The notes: a model not told the origin generated them from the sequence alone. 64,000 nt of DNA from Acidobacteriota bacterium (GCA_031296105.1 JARLGJ010000017.1:1-64000); one strand, 5' to 3'; numbered from the stretch's first letter, positions 27,085 to 36,464 are shown. Program-made: numbers and translations.

Positions 27085-27747
27085 GTGAACGCATTGAAGC
27101 ATTTCTTTGTGCGCTACAAGGCCTGGATCATGGCCGCGCTTGCCCCTTTGGGCGGCGTGTGGGCGTGCTTTCTTATTGCCCTCATCGACGCCGGACTCTT
27201 CGGCATTCCTCTCGATCCGGTGGTGGGCTACTACGTGGCGATCGATCCGCGGCGCACGATTATTTATTCGTTGATGGCCGCACTGGGTTCTGCAGTGGGC
27301 AGCACCGTGCCTTACCTGATTGGCTACAAGGGAGGCGAGGCCGTAGTGGCCAAGCGGTTGGGGCGCGAGCGCTTTGAGCGCATGAATGCCATGTCGGAAA
27401 AGTTCGGCGACATGGCGCTGATCATTCCCGCCTTGATGCCGCCGGGATTTCCGTTCAAGGCCTTTGAGTTGATGGCGGGCGTCACCGAGATGCGCTACCT
27501 GCACTTCCTGCTCTCCATTTTTGTGGGCCGCTTGCTGCGCTTCCTGGTGCTGGGAACGCTGATCATCGCCTACGGGCCGGAGATTGTGAAGCTGCTGGCG
27601 GAGGCCTTCAAGCATCATCGCGGAGCCACGTTCGGCGTCATCGGCGCCGTGGTGCTGCTGACGGTCGTCATCCTGTGGTGGCGCAACCGCGGCAAGCAGA
27701 ACGGGAGTTCCGGCGAGCCGTCCGCACAAGAGGAGAGCCTTGCCTAA
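27085..27747 (+). CDS. DedA/VTT-type membrane protein
   Basis: 220 residues with about five hydrophobic segments. Block FGIPLDPVVGYYVAIDPRR, GSTVPYLIGYKGGEAVVAKR and FGDMALIIPALMPPGFPFKAFELMAG match the VTT (SNARE-associated/DedA) domain, whose members act in lipid (undecaprenyl-phosphate or phospholipid) flipping. The start is a judgement: GTG at 27085 gives MNALKHFFVRYKAW, while the GTG at 27031 adds 18 non-family residues. The 3' end overlaps trmFO by 8 nt, so these two are likely one operon. Confidence 0.85.
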   Translation: MNALKHFFVRYKAWIMAALAPLGGVWACFLIALIDAGLFGIPLDPVVGYYVAIDPRRTIIYSLMAALGSAVGSTVPYLIGYKGGEAVVAKRLGRERFERMNAMSEKFGDMALIIPALMPPGFPFKAFELMAGVTEMRYLHFLLSIFVGRLLRFLVLGTLIIAYGPEIVKLLAEAFKHHRGATFGVIGAVVLLTVVILWWRNRGKQNGSSGEPSAQEESLA

Positions 27748-29092
27748 GCCGCAGAAGTTGGCTGTACGTGTTTTGGGTGCGGGACTGGCCGGGCCGGAAG
27801 CGGCCTGGCAGTGCGCACGCCGCGGCATCGAGGTCACGCTGTATGAGATGCGCCCAGTGCGCAACACTCCGGCGCACGAGACCGATCAGTTTGCCGAGTT
27901 GGTCTGCTCGAACTCGCTGAAGAGCGATAGCGAAAACTCCGCGCCCTGGTTGTTAAAGCAGGAGATGCGCGCGGCCGGCTCCCTGCTGATGCAGATGGCG
28001 GCCGAGACGGCCGTGCCCGCCGGACATGCGCTGGCCGTGGATCGCCTGGAGTTCAGCCGCCGTGTCACGGAGGCCATCGAGCGCGAGCCGCGCATCAAAG
28101 TGGTGCGCGAGGAAGTCACTTCGCTCGAGGGCTTTGACGGCATCACCGTGCTGGCCACCGGGCCGTTGACGTCCGATGCGCTGGCCGCGGAGATTCAGCG
28201 CCTGAGCGGCAGCGACCGCTTGTACTTCTACGACTCGATTTCGCCCATCGTCGAAGCCGATTCGATTGACGAGTCAAAGGTGTATCGCGCGGCGCGCTAT
28301 GACAAGGGCAGCGCGGACTACATCAACTGTCCCATGACGCGCGAGGAGTACGAGGCTTTTCTGGCGGCGCTCACCGAGGCGCAGCTCGTGGACGGCCACG
28401 ACTGGGACAATGCGAATTACTTCGAGGGCTGCCTGCCGATTGAAGAGATCGCGCGCCGCGGTCCGGACACCTTGCGCTTCGGTCCGATGAAGCCGGTGGG
28501 CCTGCGCAATCCGCGCACCGGGCAGCTTCCTTATGCCGTGGTGCAACTGCGGCAGGAGAATCTGCGCGCCGACAGCTACAACCTGGTGGGCTTCCAGAAT
28601 CATTTGAAGTTTGGCGAGCAGGCCAAGGTGCTGCGCCTGATTCCCGGGCTGGAGAACGCGAAGTTTGTGCGCTACGGGCAGATTCACCGCAACACGTACA
28701 TCAACGCGCCCACCTTGCTTACGCCGACGTTGCAGATGAAGCAGCAGCCGCGGATTCTGTTTGCGGGGCAGCTTTCGGGCGTGGAAGGCTACGTGGAGGC
28801 CATTGCCACGGGATTGCTGGCCGGAGTGGCGGCTGCGGCACTGGCCGCGGAAGATGAGCCAGTGGCCGTTCCGCGAGCCACGGCCCACGGCTCGCTGGTG
28901 AACTTCTTGTGCCATTCCGAGGCGAAGAACTTCCAGCCCGCCAACATCACGTTCGACCTGCTGGAGCAACTCGACGAAGCCACCAAGCGCCGCGTGCGCG
29001 ACAAGAAAGTGCGCCACCAGATGGTGTGCGAACGCGCGCTCGCGGCATTTGTGGAGTGGCATAATCAGATCAAGCCGGAAAACGCAGAATAA
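27740..29092 (+). CDS. trmFO: Folate-dependent tRNA (uracil-54) methyltransferase TrmFO
   Basis: 450 residues. Flavoenzyme that forms ribothymidine-54 in the T loop using methylene-tetrahydrofolate. N-terminal FAD motif VLGAGLAGPEAAWQCARRG, then EMRP, the family block FAELVCSNSLKSD, and GPLTSDALA. The C-terminal half has the tRNA-binding MVCERALAAF region. Start is TTG (27740) preceded by GAGGAG; it overlaps the upstream dedA gene, so start 27740 is consistent with coupling. Confidence 0.96.
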   Translation: MPKPQKLAVRVLGAGLAGPEAAWQCARRGIEVTLYEMRPVRNTPAHETDQFAELVCSNSLKSDSENSAPWLLKQEMRAAGSLLMQMAAETAVPAGHALAVDRLEFSRRVTEAIEREPRIKVVREEVTSLEGFDGITVLATGPLTSDALAAEIQRLSGSDRLYFYDSISPIVEADSIDESKVYRAARYDKGSADYINCPMTREEYEAFLAALTEAQLVDGHDWDNANYFEGCLPIEEIARRGPDTLRFGPMKPVGLRNPRTGQLPYAVVQLRQENLRADSYNLVGFQNHLKFGEQAKVLRLIPGLENAKFVRYGQIHRNTYINAPTLLTPTLQMKQQPRILFAGQLSGVEGYVEAIATGLLAGVAAAALAAEDEPVAVPRATAHGSLVNFLCHSEAKNFQPANITFDLLEQLDEATKRRVRDKKVRHQMVCERALAAFVEWHNQIKPENAE

Positions 29093-29137
29093 ACTGCCGA
29101 AGAATCGGCGGCCCATGCCACGCACCGGAGGCGCACG

Positions 29138-29875
29138 ATGCGAGTTCACATATTGCAGCACGTAGAGTTCGAAGGTCCGGCGGAGATTGCCGCCTGGGCC
29201 TTGGCGGGCGGACACGCCGTGGCCTTCACGCATCTTTGGCGTAACGACCCGTTGTCCACGGTGCACGACTTCGATCTGCTGGTGGTGTTGGGCGGCCCGA
29301 TGAGCGTGAACGACGAGGGTGCGCTGCCGTGGCTGGTGGCGGAGAAGCGCGTGGTGCGCGAAGCCATTGCCGCCGGAAAGGCCTTGCTGGGCGTGTGCCT
29401 GGGCGCGCAGATGATTGCCAACGTGCTGGGCGCGCGCGTCTATCCCGGGCCGCAAAAGGAGATCGGCTGGTCCCCGGTGCACCGCGTGAGCCAAGCCGGA
29501 GCCGGCGCGGTGTTGCCCGGGGAGTTCACGCCTTTGCACTGGCACGGAGAGACCTTCGACCTTCCGCTTGGCGCGGAGCTGCTGGCCAGCACGGATGCCG
29601 TCCCGCACCAAGCCTTTCAGTTTGGGCGGCGCGTGGTGGGGCTGCAATTTCATCTGGAGGCCACGCCGGAGAGCGTGAGCGGGTTGGCCGTCCATTGCGC
29701 CAGCGAGATTGAGCAGGGCAAGCCCGGGCAACAGACGGTGGCGGAGATCGTCGAGCAGGCTCCGAGGGCTTCGCGGCTGACGCATCCCTTGCAGCACAAT
29801 CTGCTGGACTATCTCAGCGAAGGATTGCCCAAGGCTGGCGGACTGGCTCCGGTCATACCCATTGTGCGCAACTGA
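29138..29875 (+). CDS. Class I glutamine amidotransferase-like protein
   Basis: 245 residues, a stand-alone GATase1 domain. Catalytic triad visible: nucleophile Cys87 in GVCLGAQM, His172 and Glu174 in QFHLEAT; oxyanion GGPMS at 52-56. Related to GMP synthase N-terminal domains and to the guaA_1-type amidotransferases of unknown acceptor. No synthetase partner is adjacent, so it may hydrolyse gamma-glutamyl compounds or serve another enzyme. Start ATG at 29138 follows GGAGGCGCACG. Confidence 0.9.
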   Translation: MRVHILQHVEFEGPAEIAAWALAGGHAVAFTHLWRNDPLSTVHDFDLLVVLGGPMSVNDEGALPWLVAEKRVVREAIAAGKALLGVCLGAQMIANVLGARVYPGPQKEIGWSPVHRVSQAGAGAVLPGEFTPLHWHGETFDLPLGAELLASTDAVPHQAFQFGRRVVGLQFHLEATPESVSGLAVHCASEIEQGKPGQQTVAEIVEQAPRASRLTHPLQHNLLDYLSEGLPKAGGLAPVIPIVRN

Positions 29876-29930
29876 ACTTTTTCCCGCGCCCTCGCGTATC
29901 TAGCACTGCGGACGAACTCCGCCTGTGCCC

Positions 29931-31187
29931 ATGTCCATACGCGATTTATTCCGGGATGTGCTGAAGACCTTGTGGTCCCATAAGCTGCGGACCTTTCTGA
30001 CCATGTTCGGCATTGCCTGGGGCATCGTCTCCATTGTGCTGATGGTGGCTGCCTCCGAAGGCCTGCGTGCCGGGCAGGAGAAGCAGGAGAAGAGCTTTGC
30101 CCGGGATCTGATGATCGTCTTTGCCGGACGCACCAGCCTGCAGGCCGGCGGCACGCGCGCCGGGCGGCGCATCAACTTTTACGACACCGATCCGGCCAAG
30201 GTGGCGGAGCAGTCGCCCTCCTGCCGCTATGTGCTGCCGGAGTTGGGCAACGAGGCCAGCGTGCGCAGCAACTACAACAGCGCGCATCCCACGGTGGCCG
30301 GATCGTATCCGCCGTTTGCCGAAGTGCGCAGCCTGGACGTGGCGGCCGGAAGCTTTTACACCTGGCGCGATGTGGAGGAAGAACGCCGCGTGGCATTCCT
30401 CGGCGCGGAGATCAACAAGCAACTCTTCCCCGAAGGCGGCGCCGTGGGGCAGAACATCTACATACAGGGCATTCCCTACGTCGTCATCGGCGTGATGCTG
30501 GACAAGAAGCAGAACTCCAGCTATGACGGGTGGGACGTGAACAAAGTGTTTGTTCCCTACCCGGTAATGGAGGAGGATCTGCCCAACGTGCCTCCGGCGC
30601 AGCCGCACAACATCGACCGCATGCTGGTGCAGCCGCTCAACGTGGGCGAGCACGAGAATTGCAAGCATCAGTTGACGGCGGCCCTAGCCCGCCTGCACGA
30701 CTTCGATCCGCGCGATAAAGACGCCATTGGCAACTGGGACACGCTGGAAGATGCCCAGGCTTTTGCCCGCATGACCGACGGGATGAAGTACTTTCTGGGC
30801 GCGGTGGGCGTTACCACGCTGCTGCTGGGCGGATTGGGCGTGATGAACGTGATGCTGGTGGCGGTGCGCGAGCGCACGCGGGAAATTGGCATTCGTAAAT
30901 CTTTGGGCGCCACCTCGCAAAGCATTCTGCGGCAGTTCTTCCTGGAGTCGATCATCATTGTCTTTCTCAGCGGCGCGGTTGGGCTGGGCATTGCCTACGG
31001 TTTGTGCGCCTTTGTGGATATGTTCCCCATGCCGGACTTTTTTGCCGGGCTGGTTCCCACGTGGCAGTCGGGCGCGCTGGCGCTGGGACTGCTGGGCACG
31101 GTGGCCGTGGCCGCCGCGTTATATCCGGCGCGGCAGGCGGCGCGCATCGATCCGATTGAGGCGCTGCGCTACGAGGCGGGAGGTTAG
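29931..31187 (+). CDS. MacB-type ABC transporter permease
   Basis: 418 residues. N-terminal TM helix (RTFLTMFGIAWGIVSIVLMV), a large periplasmic MacB-PCD-like domain (residues about 60-270), and three C-terminal helices with the FtsX core (GGLGVMNVMLVAVRERTREIGIRKSLGAT). These permeases normally work as dimers with a cytoplasmic ATPase to drive efflux or lipoprotein transfer by mechanotransmission. A GTG six bases earlier is the alternative start; neither has a Shine-Dalgarno. Followed 2 nt later by a paralogue; no ATPase gene is adjacent. Confidence 0.92.
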   Translation: MSIRDLFRDVLKTLWSHKLRTFLTMFGIAWGIVSIVLMVAASEGLRAGQEKQEKSFARDLMIVFAGRTSLQAGGTRAGRRINFYDTDPAKVAEQSPSCRYVLPELGNEASVRSNYNSAHPTVAGSYPPFAEVRSLDVAAGSFYTWRDVEEERRVAFLGAEINKQLFPEGGAVGQNIYIQGIPYVVIGVMLDKKQNSSYDGWDVNKVFVPYPVMEEDLPNVPPAQPHNIDRMLVQPLNVGEHENCKHQLTAALARLHDFDPRDKDAIGNWDTLEDAQAFARMTDGMKYFLGAVGVTTLLLGGLGVMNVMLVAVRERTREIGIRKSLGATSQSILRQFFLESIIIVFLSGAVGLGIAYGLCAFVDMFPMPDFFAGLVPTWQSGALALGLLGTVAVAAALYPARQAARIDPIEALRYEAGG

Positions 31188-31189
31188 CG

Positions 31190-32449
31190 GTGGGACTGTT
31201 TCAGGATATTTTTCGCGAGGCAATGAACGCCCTGCTGAAGAACCGCACGCGCAGCCTGCTGACCATGCTGGGCATCGTGTGGGGCATCACCTCGGTGACG
31301 CTGCTGATTGCCTATGGATCGAGCTTCCGCCAGATTCTGACCACGGCCTTCGATTCCTTTGGCAAGAGCGCCGTGATTGCCTGGCAGGGGCAAACCAGCC
31401 AGCAGGCCGGCGGACAACGCGCGGGCAAGAAGGTGAAGTTCGAGCAGGAGGACCTGGATTACATCAAGGCCACCTCGCCGGCCATTAAAACCATTTGCCG
31501 CGAAAATGCGCGCGGCCTGCCATTGCAGTACGGCGACCGTTACACCAGCGGCACGGTGCGTTCGGTGTGCGCCGAATACGGCGAAATGCGCAACGAGGTT
31601 CCCAGCGTGGGCCGCTGGCTGACCGCCATGGACGTGGTTGAGCACCGCCGCGTCATCTTCCTGGGCGACGAGCTGAAGCGCAAACTCTTCGGGCGCGGCA
31701 ACGCCGTGGGCGAGACCATCCTGGTGAAGGGAATGCGCTTCGAAGTGATCGGCGTGATGGACAAGAAAATCCAACTCTCGAATTACTTCACCAGCGACGA
31801 TGATTCGGCCTGGGTGCCGTTCACCACGGGCAGCGACTTGTACGACAACAAGAACACTCCGGTCTTCGTCTTTGAGCCGCTCAAGCCCGGCATGGAGCCG
31901 CTGGCCAAAAAACAATTTCTGGCCGCGCTGGCCGAACGGCAGGGCTTTTCGCCGACGGACGACAAGGCGGTGACGATGTTCGGACGCGAAGAGTTCCGCC
32001 CGGTGATCGACGGCATCACCATCGGCCTGGAGGGGTTGCTGTTGTTCATCGGCACGCTGACGCTGGGCATTGGCGGCGTGGGAGTCATGAACATCATGCT
32101 GGTTTCGGTGGACGAGCGCGTGCGGGAAATCGGTTTGCGACGTGCGCTGGGCGCGCGCAAAATCCACATTCAGTTTCAGCTCTTTGCGGAGACCTTCGTC
32201 ATCATGTTCCTGGGCGGCGCGGCGGGCATTCTGCTGTCGTGGATACTGACGCACCTGCTGGGAACGCTGCCCATGCTGGGGCCGCTCTTCAAGGATGAAT
32301 CGGGTAAGGCCGACATTCACATGCAGGTTTCGGGTATGACGGTGCTGCTGAGTTCGGCCGTGTTGTTTGTGGTGGGCATCGCCAGCGGAATGCTGCCCGC
32401 GCTGAAGGCCTCGCGGCTGGACCCGGTGGAAGCCTTGCGCTACGAGTAA
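31190..32449 (+). CDS. MacB-type ABC transporter permease (second copy)
   Basis: 419 residues, GTG start directly after the previous stop. Same layout as its neighbour: RSLLTMLGIVWGITSVTLLIAYG at the N-terminus, periplasmic domain, and FtsX core GIGGVGVMNIMLVSVDERVREIGLRRALGAR. The two probably form a heterodimeric channel. The partner ATPase (and a membrane-fusion protein) must be encoded elsewhere. It ends 42 nt before the convergent der gene with no clear terminator. Confidence 0.92.
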   Translation: MGLFQDIFREAMNALLKNRTRSLLTMLGIVWGITSVTLLIAYGSSFRQILTTAFDSFGKSAVIAWQGQTSQQAGGQRAGKKVKFEQEDLDYIKATSPAIKTICRENARGLPLQYGDRYTSGTVRSVCAEYGEMRNEVPSVGRWLTAMDVVEHRRVIFLGDELKRKLFGRGNAVGETILVKGMRFEVIGVMDKKIQLSNYFTSDDDSAWVPFTTGSDLYDNKNTPVFVFEPLKPGMEPLAKKQFLAALAERQGFSPTDDKAVTMFGREEFRPVIDGITIGLEGLLLFIGTLTLGIGGVGVMNIMLVSVDERVREIGLRRALGARKIHIQFQLFAETFVIMFLGGAAGILLSWILTHLLGTLPMLGPLFKDESGKADIHMQVSGMTVLLSSAVLFVVGIASGMLPALKASRLDPVEALRYE

Positions 32450-32491
32450 CGCAGCCGGGCGCGCCGTATATGCACGCCCGGGCCGCATCGC

Positions 32492-34090
32492 TTATTTTTT
32501 ATCCGGCTTGGCTTTGGGAATGAACTCGCGGCGCTTGCGCGGGCGGTTCTTGATCCAGATGGGCGTGCCCTCAAAACCAAAGGCCTCGCGGATCTGGTTC
32601 TCCAGAAAACGCTGATAGCTGAAGTGCAGCTTCACGTCCTTGTCGGTAAACAGCATGAAGGTGGGCGGCGCCACGGCCGCCTGGGTAACGTAGTAAATCT
32701 TCACCCGGTTGCGCATGGGCACGGTGGCGCGTTCGAAGTCCACGGCCTTCAGGAAGCGGTTCATTTCGCCGGTGGACACGCGATGCCAGCGCTCGCGCGC
32801 CACGCGCTCCACGGTCTCAAAGACGCGCTTCACGTTCTTGCCGTTCATGGCGCTGACGAAGATGACCGGAGCGTAATCCAGGAACTTCATCACGCGGCGC
32901 AACTGCTCTTCGTAAACGCGGCTGTCCGCCGCGGGCTTGCCATCGGGGCGCGCGGTGGTCACCAGGTCCCATTTGTTCACCACCACCACCACGGAGCGGC
33001 CGGACTCGTGCGCGTAGCCGGCGATGTTGGCATCGATGGCGGAAACGCCTTCCAGGGCGTCGATCACCATCAGCGCCACGTCGGCCTCTTCCAGATGGCG
33101 CCGCGCCATGACCACGCTCATTTTTTCGGCCATCAGGTGGGTTTTTCCCTTGCGGCGAATGCCCGCGGTGTCAATGAAGCGATAGCGGCGCCCGTCGTGC
33201 TCCACTACTTCGTCAATGGCGTCGCGCGTGGTTCCGGCAATGGACGAAACAATGGCGCGATCGCTGCCGGTGAGATTGTTCAGCAACGTGCTTTTGCCCA
33301 CGTTCGGACGCCCGATGATGGCGATCTTGATCTCCGACGGAATGGTGTCCATCAGGTGATCGTCGAGTCCATCTTCGTCGGCGGCGTGCTCTCCGGCCTC
33401 ATCCACTTCGCTCAGCTCGTCTTCTTCGGAGGACTCGGCCTCGTAAAGCTCGCCGGTCTCATCGTCCAGTTCGACCCTGGGCAGGGTGCGGCGCGCAAAG
33501 TTGTTCAGGCGGCGCTCGTCCTCGGTCTCGGCGATGGTGGGCACCACGGTTTGCAGCTCTTCAATCAGCTCGGCCACGCCGGTGGAGTGCTCGGCGGAGA
33601 TGGAGAACAAATTTTTGATGCCCAGGCGTCGGAAGTTTTCGGCCTCCGGCTCCAGCTTGGGATCGTCCACCTTATTGACGGCCAGGTAGAGCGGCTTGCC
33701 CAGCTTTTGCAGCAGGCGCGCCAGTTCCATGTCGGGGCCGGTCAGCTCGGTGCGCACATCGGTGACCATGACGATGGCGTCGGCTTCATCCAGGGCTACG
33801 CGCGCCTGTCGGAAGATCTCCGAGGGGATCAGATCCTTGTCTTCGGGGATGATGCCGCCGGTATCGACGACGCGGAACTGCCGGCCGTTCCAGCGCACGG
33901 TGCCGTACAGTCGGTCGCGGGTAATGCCCGGCTCGTCGCCGACAATGGCGCGGCGGCGGCCAACCATCTTGTTGAACAGTGTCGATTTACCCACGTTGGG
34001 GCGGCCGACAATGGCCAGCAAGCCCTCATGTTCCTGATGCAATATGTTTGCCACAAATTTCCGTTTTCCGCGCGGACACTCCCGCGCCAT
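32492..34090 (-). CDS. der: Ribosome biogenesis GTPase Der (EngA) with acidic linker
   Basis: 532 residues (about 440-490 usual), two tandem Era-type GTPase domains: GRPNVGKS at 29-36 and 260-267, with DTGG/DTAG G3 and NKxD G4 motifs in each, then a KH-like C-terminal domain. It binds 50S precursors and is essential in most bacteria. The linker between the G domains has an extra acidic stretch (about residues 205-247, with ESSEEDELSEVDEAGEHAA-like content). ATG at 34090 has AAGGGA just upstream; a GTG 12 codons later is possible. Divergent from dinG with overlapping promoter boxes. Confidence 0.96.
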   Translation of the reverse strand: MARECPRGKRKFVANILHQEHEGLLAIVGRPNVGKSTLFNKMVGRRRAIVGDEPGITRDRLYGTVRWNGRQFRVVDTGGIIPEDKDLIPSEIFRQARVALDEADAIVMVTDVRTELTGPDMELARLLQKLGKPLYLAVNKVDDPKLEPEAENFRRLGIKNLFSISAEHSTGVAELIEELQTVVPTIAETEDERRLNNFARRTLPRVELDDETGELYEAESSEEDELSEVDEAGEHAADEDGLDDHLMDTIPSEIKIAIIGRPNVGKSTLLNNLTGSDRAIVSSIAGTTRDAIDEVVEHDGRRYRFIDTAGIRRKGKTHLMAEKMSVVMARRHLEEADVALMVIDALEGVSAIDANIAGYAHESGRSVVVVVNKWDLVTTARPDGKPAADSRVYEEQLRRVMKFLDYAPVIFVSAMNGKNVKRVFETVERVARERWHRVSTGEMNRFLKAVDFERATVPMRNRVKIYYVTQAAVAPPTFMLFTDKDVKLHFSYQRFLENQIREAFGFEGTPIWIKNRPRKRREFIPKAKPDKK

Positions 34091-34120
34091 GTTTCCCTTA
34101 GGAAGCAGAGTCTCACCGTC

Positions 34121-34129
34121 TATTATAGA
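34121..34129. promoter_or_regulatory. Overlapping divergent promoters of der and dinG
   Basis: TATTATAGA. On the minus strand it reads TATAAT (34122-34127), a perfect -10 for der (start 34090). On the plus strand TATTAT (34121-34126) is a -10 for dinG (start 34135). No good -35 for either. The two polymerase sites overlap and must compete. Confidence 0.45.
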
Positions 34130-34134
34130 GGTCT

Positions 34135-36147
34135 GTGCCCGAGCCGACCCAGTCCGACACTTCCACCGCGTCCGTGAACCTTTCGCGGATGACGCTATTT
34201 CAATTTTTCGGACCCGGCGGCGTGTTGGCCAAGCGCCATCCTGCCTACGAGTTCCGCCGCGGACAGCTCAATATGGCCACGGCCGTGGAAGACGCCCTGG
34301 CCGAGAAGCGCCACCTGATTGTGGAGGCCGGCACCGGCACCGGCAAAACCCTGGCCTACCTGGTGCCGATCATCAAGAGCGGGCAGCGTGTCATCGTCAG
34401 CACCGGAACCAAAAACCTTCAGGAGCAGCTCTTCTTCAAGGACGTGCCCTTTCTGGAACGCGCCCTGTTTGGCGACAGCACCACCGGCCAGTCGCGTCTG
34501 AAGGTTTGCTACATGAAGGGGCGGCAGAATTACCTGTGCCGCAAAAAACTCTACGAGCTGACGGACCAGCCAGTGCTGAACGGACTGGAGGAGATCAACG
34601 AGTTCCGCACGCTGCTGGACTGGGAGAAGCAGACGGCGACCGGCGACCGCGCCGAGCTGAGCATGCTGCCGGAGACCTCGCCGCTGTGGGGCAAGCTGAA
34701 CGCCTCGGCCGAGCACTGCGTGGGCAGCAAGTGCGCGGAGTTCGAGCGCTGCTTCATCACTGAGATGCGGCGCAAGGCGGCCGAAAGCGACATCATCATC
34801 GTCAATCACCACCTGTTCTTCGCCGATCTCTCGGTAAAGCTCACGGCGGAAAAGGCTCCCGACGCGGGCGTGCTGCCCTCGGCGGCATGCGTCATCTTTG
34901 ACGAGGCGCATGAGCTGGAGGACGTGGCGTCGAGTTACTTCGGCATCTCGGTGTCTAACCTCAAAGTGGATGACCTGTTGCGCGACCTGGAATTCACGCT
35001 GCGTGACAAGCAGGTTGTCTCCACCGACCTGCTCACGCTGGCGGGGCGCATCCGCGACCGTTCGCAGTTCTTCTTTTCGCTGCTGCCGGAGGGCGAGGGC
35101 CGATTCGCCTTCAATGACCGCGAGGGCTTCCTGGAGGAGCTGGGCAGCGAATACATTGGCCTGAAAAACGTCATCCGCCAGTTGCATTCGGAGTTGCAGG
35201 CCATCCCCAGCAAGCCGGACGAGATCCACAACCTCATCCGCCGCACCGACGAATTGCACGCGCAGTTGAGCTTCCTGATGGAGAGCCGCGACCCGAACAC
35301 GGTCTTCTGGATCGAGCGGCGGCTGGGACGCGGCCGGGTGCAGAACGTCTTTTTACAGGCCACGCCCATCGACGTCTCGGCCATTCTGCGGCAGTCGTTG
35401 TTTGACCGCTTCGACTCCATCGTGATGACTTCGGCGACCTTGGCCGTGGCCGGCGGCTTCGACTACATCAGGGGGCGCCTGGGGCTGGAGAACGCGCGCG
35501 AACTGGTTGTGCCCTCGCACTTCGACTACGAGTCGCAGGCTCTCTTCTACGTGCCGCCGCAGATGCCCGACCCGCGCGACGCGGGGTTCTCAAAGCAGGC
35601 CACCACGCGCATCCGCCAAATCCTGGAGATCACCCGCGGCCGCGCCTTTTGCCTGTTCACCAGCTTTGCCCAGATGCAACTGGTGCACGACGCGCTGCTG
35701 GGGCAGCTCGAATATCCGATGCTTTTGCAGGGACAGGCGCCGAAGACGGCGCTGGTGGAGCAGTTTCGCAATACGCCCAACGCGGTGCTGTTTGCCACGT
35801 CTTCCTTCTGGCAGGGAGTGGACGTGCAGGGCGAGCAGCTCAGTTGCGTCATCATCGACAAGCTGCCCTTTGCCGTGCCCAGCGATCCGGTGGTGCAGGC
35901 GCGCAGCCGCGCCATTGACGAGGCGGGCGGCAATTCGTTTGTGGACTACTCGGTGCCAGCGGCGGTCATTGCCCTCAAGCAGGGCTTCGGACGGCTGATC
36001 CGCTCGCTCAGCGACCGCGGCCTGCTGGTGCTGCTGGACAATCGCATCCTGAAAAAGCAGTATGGCCGCATTTTTGTGCAGAGCCTGCCGCCCTACACGC
36101 GGACGACCGACATCCACAAGGTGGAAGAGTTCTTTGGGTGCGAATAA
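34135..36147 (+). CDS. dinG: DinG-family ATP-dependent DNA helicase
   Basis: 670 residues, XPD-like superfamily 2 helicase. Walker A in EAGTGTGKTLAYL, DEAH box in VIFDEAHELED, iron-sulfur cysteines in the CYMKGRQNYLCRKK to HCVGSKCAEFERCF span, and helicase motifs V/VI (SSFWQGVDVQGEQL, QGFGRLIRSLSDRG). The family unwinds damaged or R-loop DNA. Annotated dinG by family; YoaA-type is equally possible. GTG start 34135 lies 8 nt after TATTAT and may be leaderless (an AGAGG lies only 3 nt before it). Confidence 0.93.
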   Translation: MPEPTQSDTSTASVNLSRMTLFQFFGPGGVLAKRHPAYEFRRGQLNMATAVEDALAEKRHLIVEAGTGTGKTLAYLVPIIKSGQRVIVSTGTKNLQEQLFFKDVPFLERALFGDSTTGQSRLKVCYMKGRQNYLCRKKLYELTDQPVLNGLEEINEFRTLLDWEKQTATGDRAELSMLPETSPLWGKLNASAEHCVGSKCAEFERCFITEMRRKAAESDIIIVNHHLFFADLSVKLTAEKAPDAGVLPSAACVIFDEAHELEDVASSYFGISVSNLKVDDLLRDLEFTLRDKQVVSTDLLTLAGRIRDRSQFFFSLLPEGEGRFAFNDREGFLEELGSEYIGLKNVIRQLHSELQAIPSKPDEIHNLIRRTDELHAQLSFLMESRDPNTVFWIERRLGRGRVQNVFLQATPIDVSAILRQSLFDRFDSIVMTSATLAVAGGFDYIRGRLGLENARELVVPSHFDYESQALFYVPPQMPDPRDAGFSKQATTRIRQILEITRGRAFCLFTSFAQMQLVHDALLGQLEYPMLLQGQAPKTALVEQFRNTPNAVLFATSSFWQGVDVQGEQLSCVIIDKLPFAVPSDPVVQARSRAIDEAGGNSFVDYSVPAAVIALKQGFGRLIRSLSDRGLLVLLDNRILKKQYGRIFVQSLPPYTRTTDIHKVEEFFGCE

Positions 36148-36151
36148 GGAG

Positions 36152-36283
36152 CTACTTCTGAGAATCAGGTTTGGTTCCCGCAAGAGCGCGCAACGCGGCG
36201 GAGCGTTTTCGCATAATCTTTTTAGCCGCGCGCATCTGGCGTTTGTGATCTTGATTAGATTTGCCGTTTTGATTGCTGCTCAT
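36152..36283 (-). CDS. Small basic protein of 43 residues, function unknown
   Basis: MSSNQNGKSNQDHKRQMRAA-, then Lys/Arg-rich to the end, 14 basic residues in 43; probably binds nucleic acid. The start has AGGAAGA 3 nt upstream, well spaced for this small gene. The stop is 4 nt from the convergent dinG stop. Family unknown to me; could also be an artefact, but the ribosome binding site and the biased composition are better than chance. TAGAAT, a possible -10, lies upstream on the same strand. Confidence 0.5.
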   Translation of the reverse strand: MSSNQNGKSNQDHKRQMRAAKKIMRKRSAALRALAGTKPDSQK

Positions 36284-36356
36284 TGTTCTTCCTGTTTCTA
36301 TCAGAATATTCATTCTACTTGCGCCTGATATAACGAATTGCGGTGCCTCTGCCTTA

Positions 36357-36385
36357 TTGTTCCCCATTCGGGGCTGGTCTATACT
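36357..36385 (+). promoter_or_regulatory. Candidate promoter of the rfbF-rfbG-rfbH genes
   Basis: TTGTTC (36357-36362), 17-nt spacer, TATACT (36380-36385; 5/6). An untranslated leader of about 70 nt would precede the cytidylyltransferase gene. Confidence 0.5.
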
Positions 36386-36464
36386 CCCTCAAGAGCTTCA
36401 GCTTGCAGCAATTTAGGCCGCGCGCGCCGCTTTGGGTGCTGCCTGGCCCGCGGATCGAGGACCC

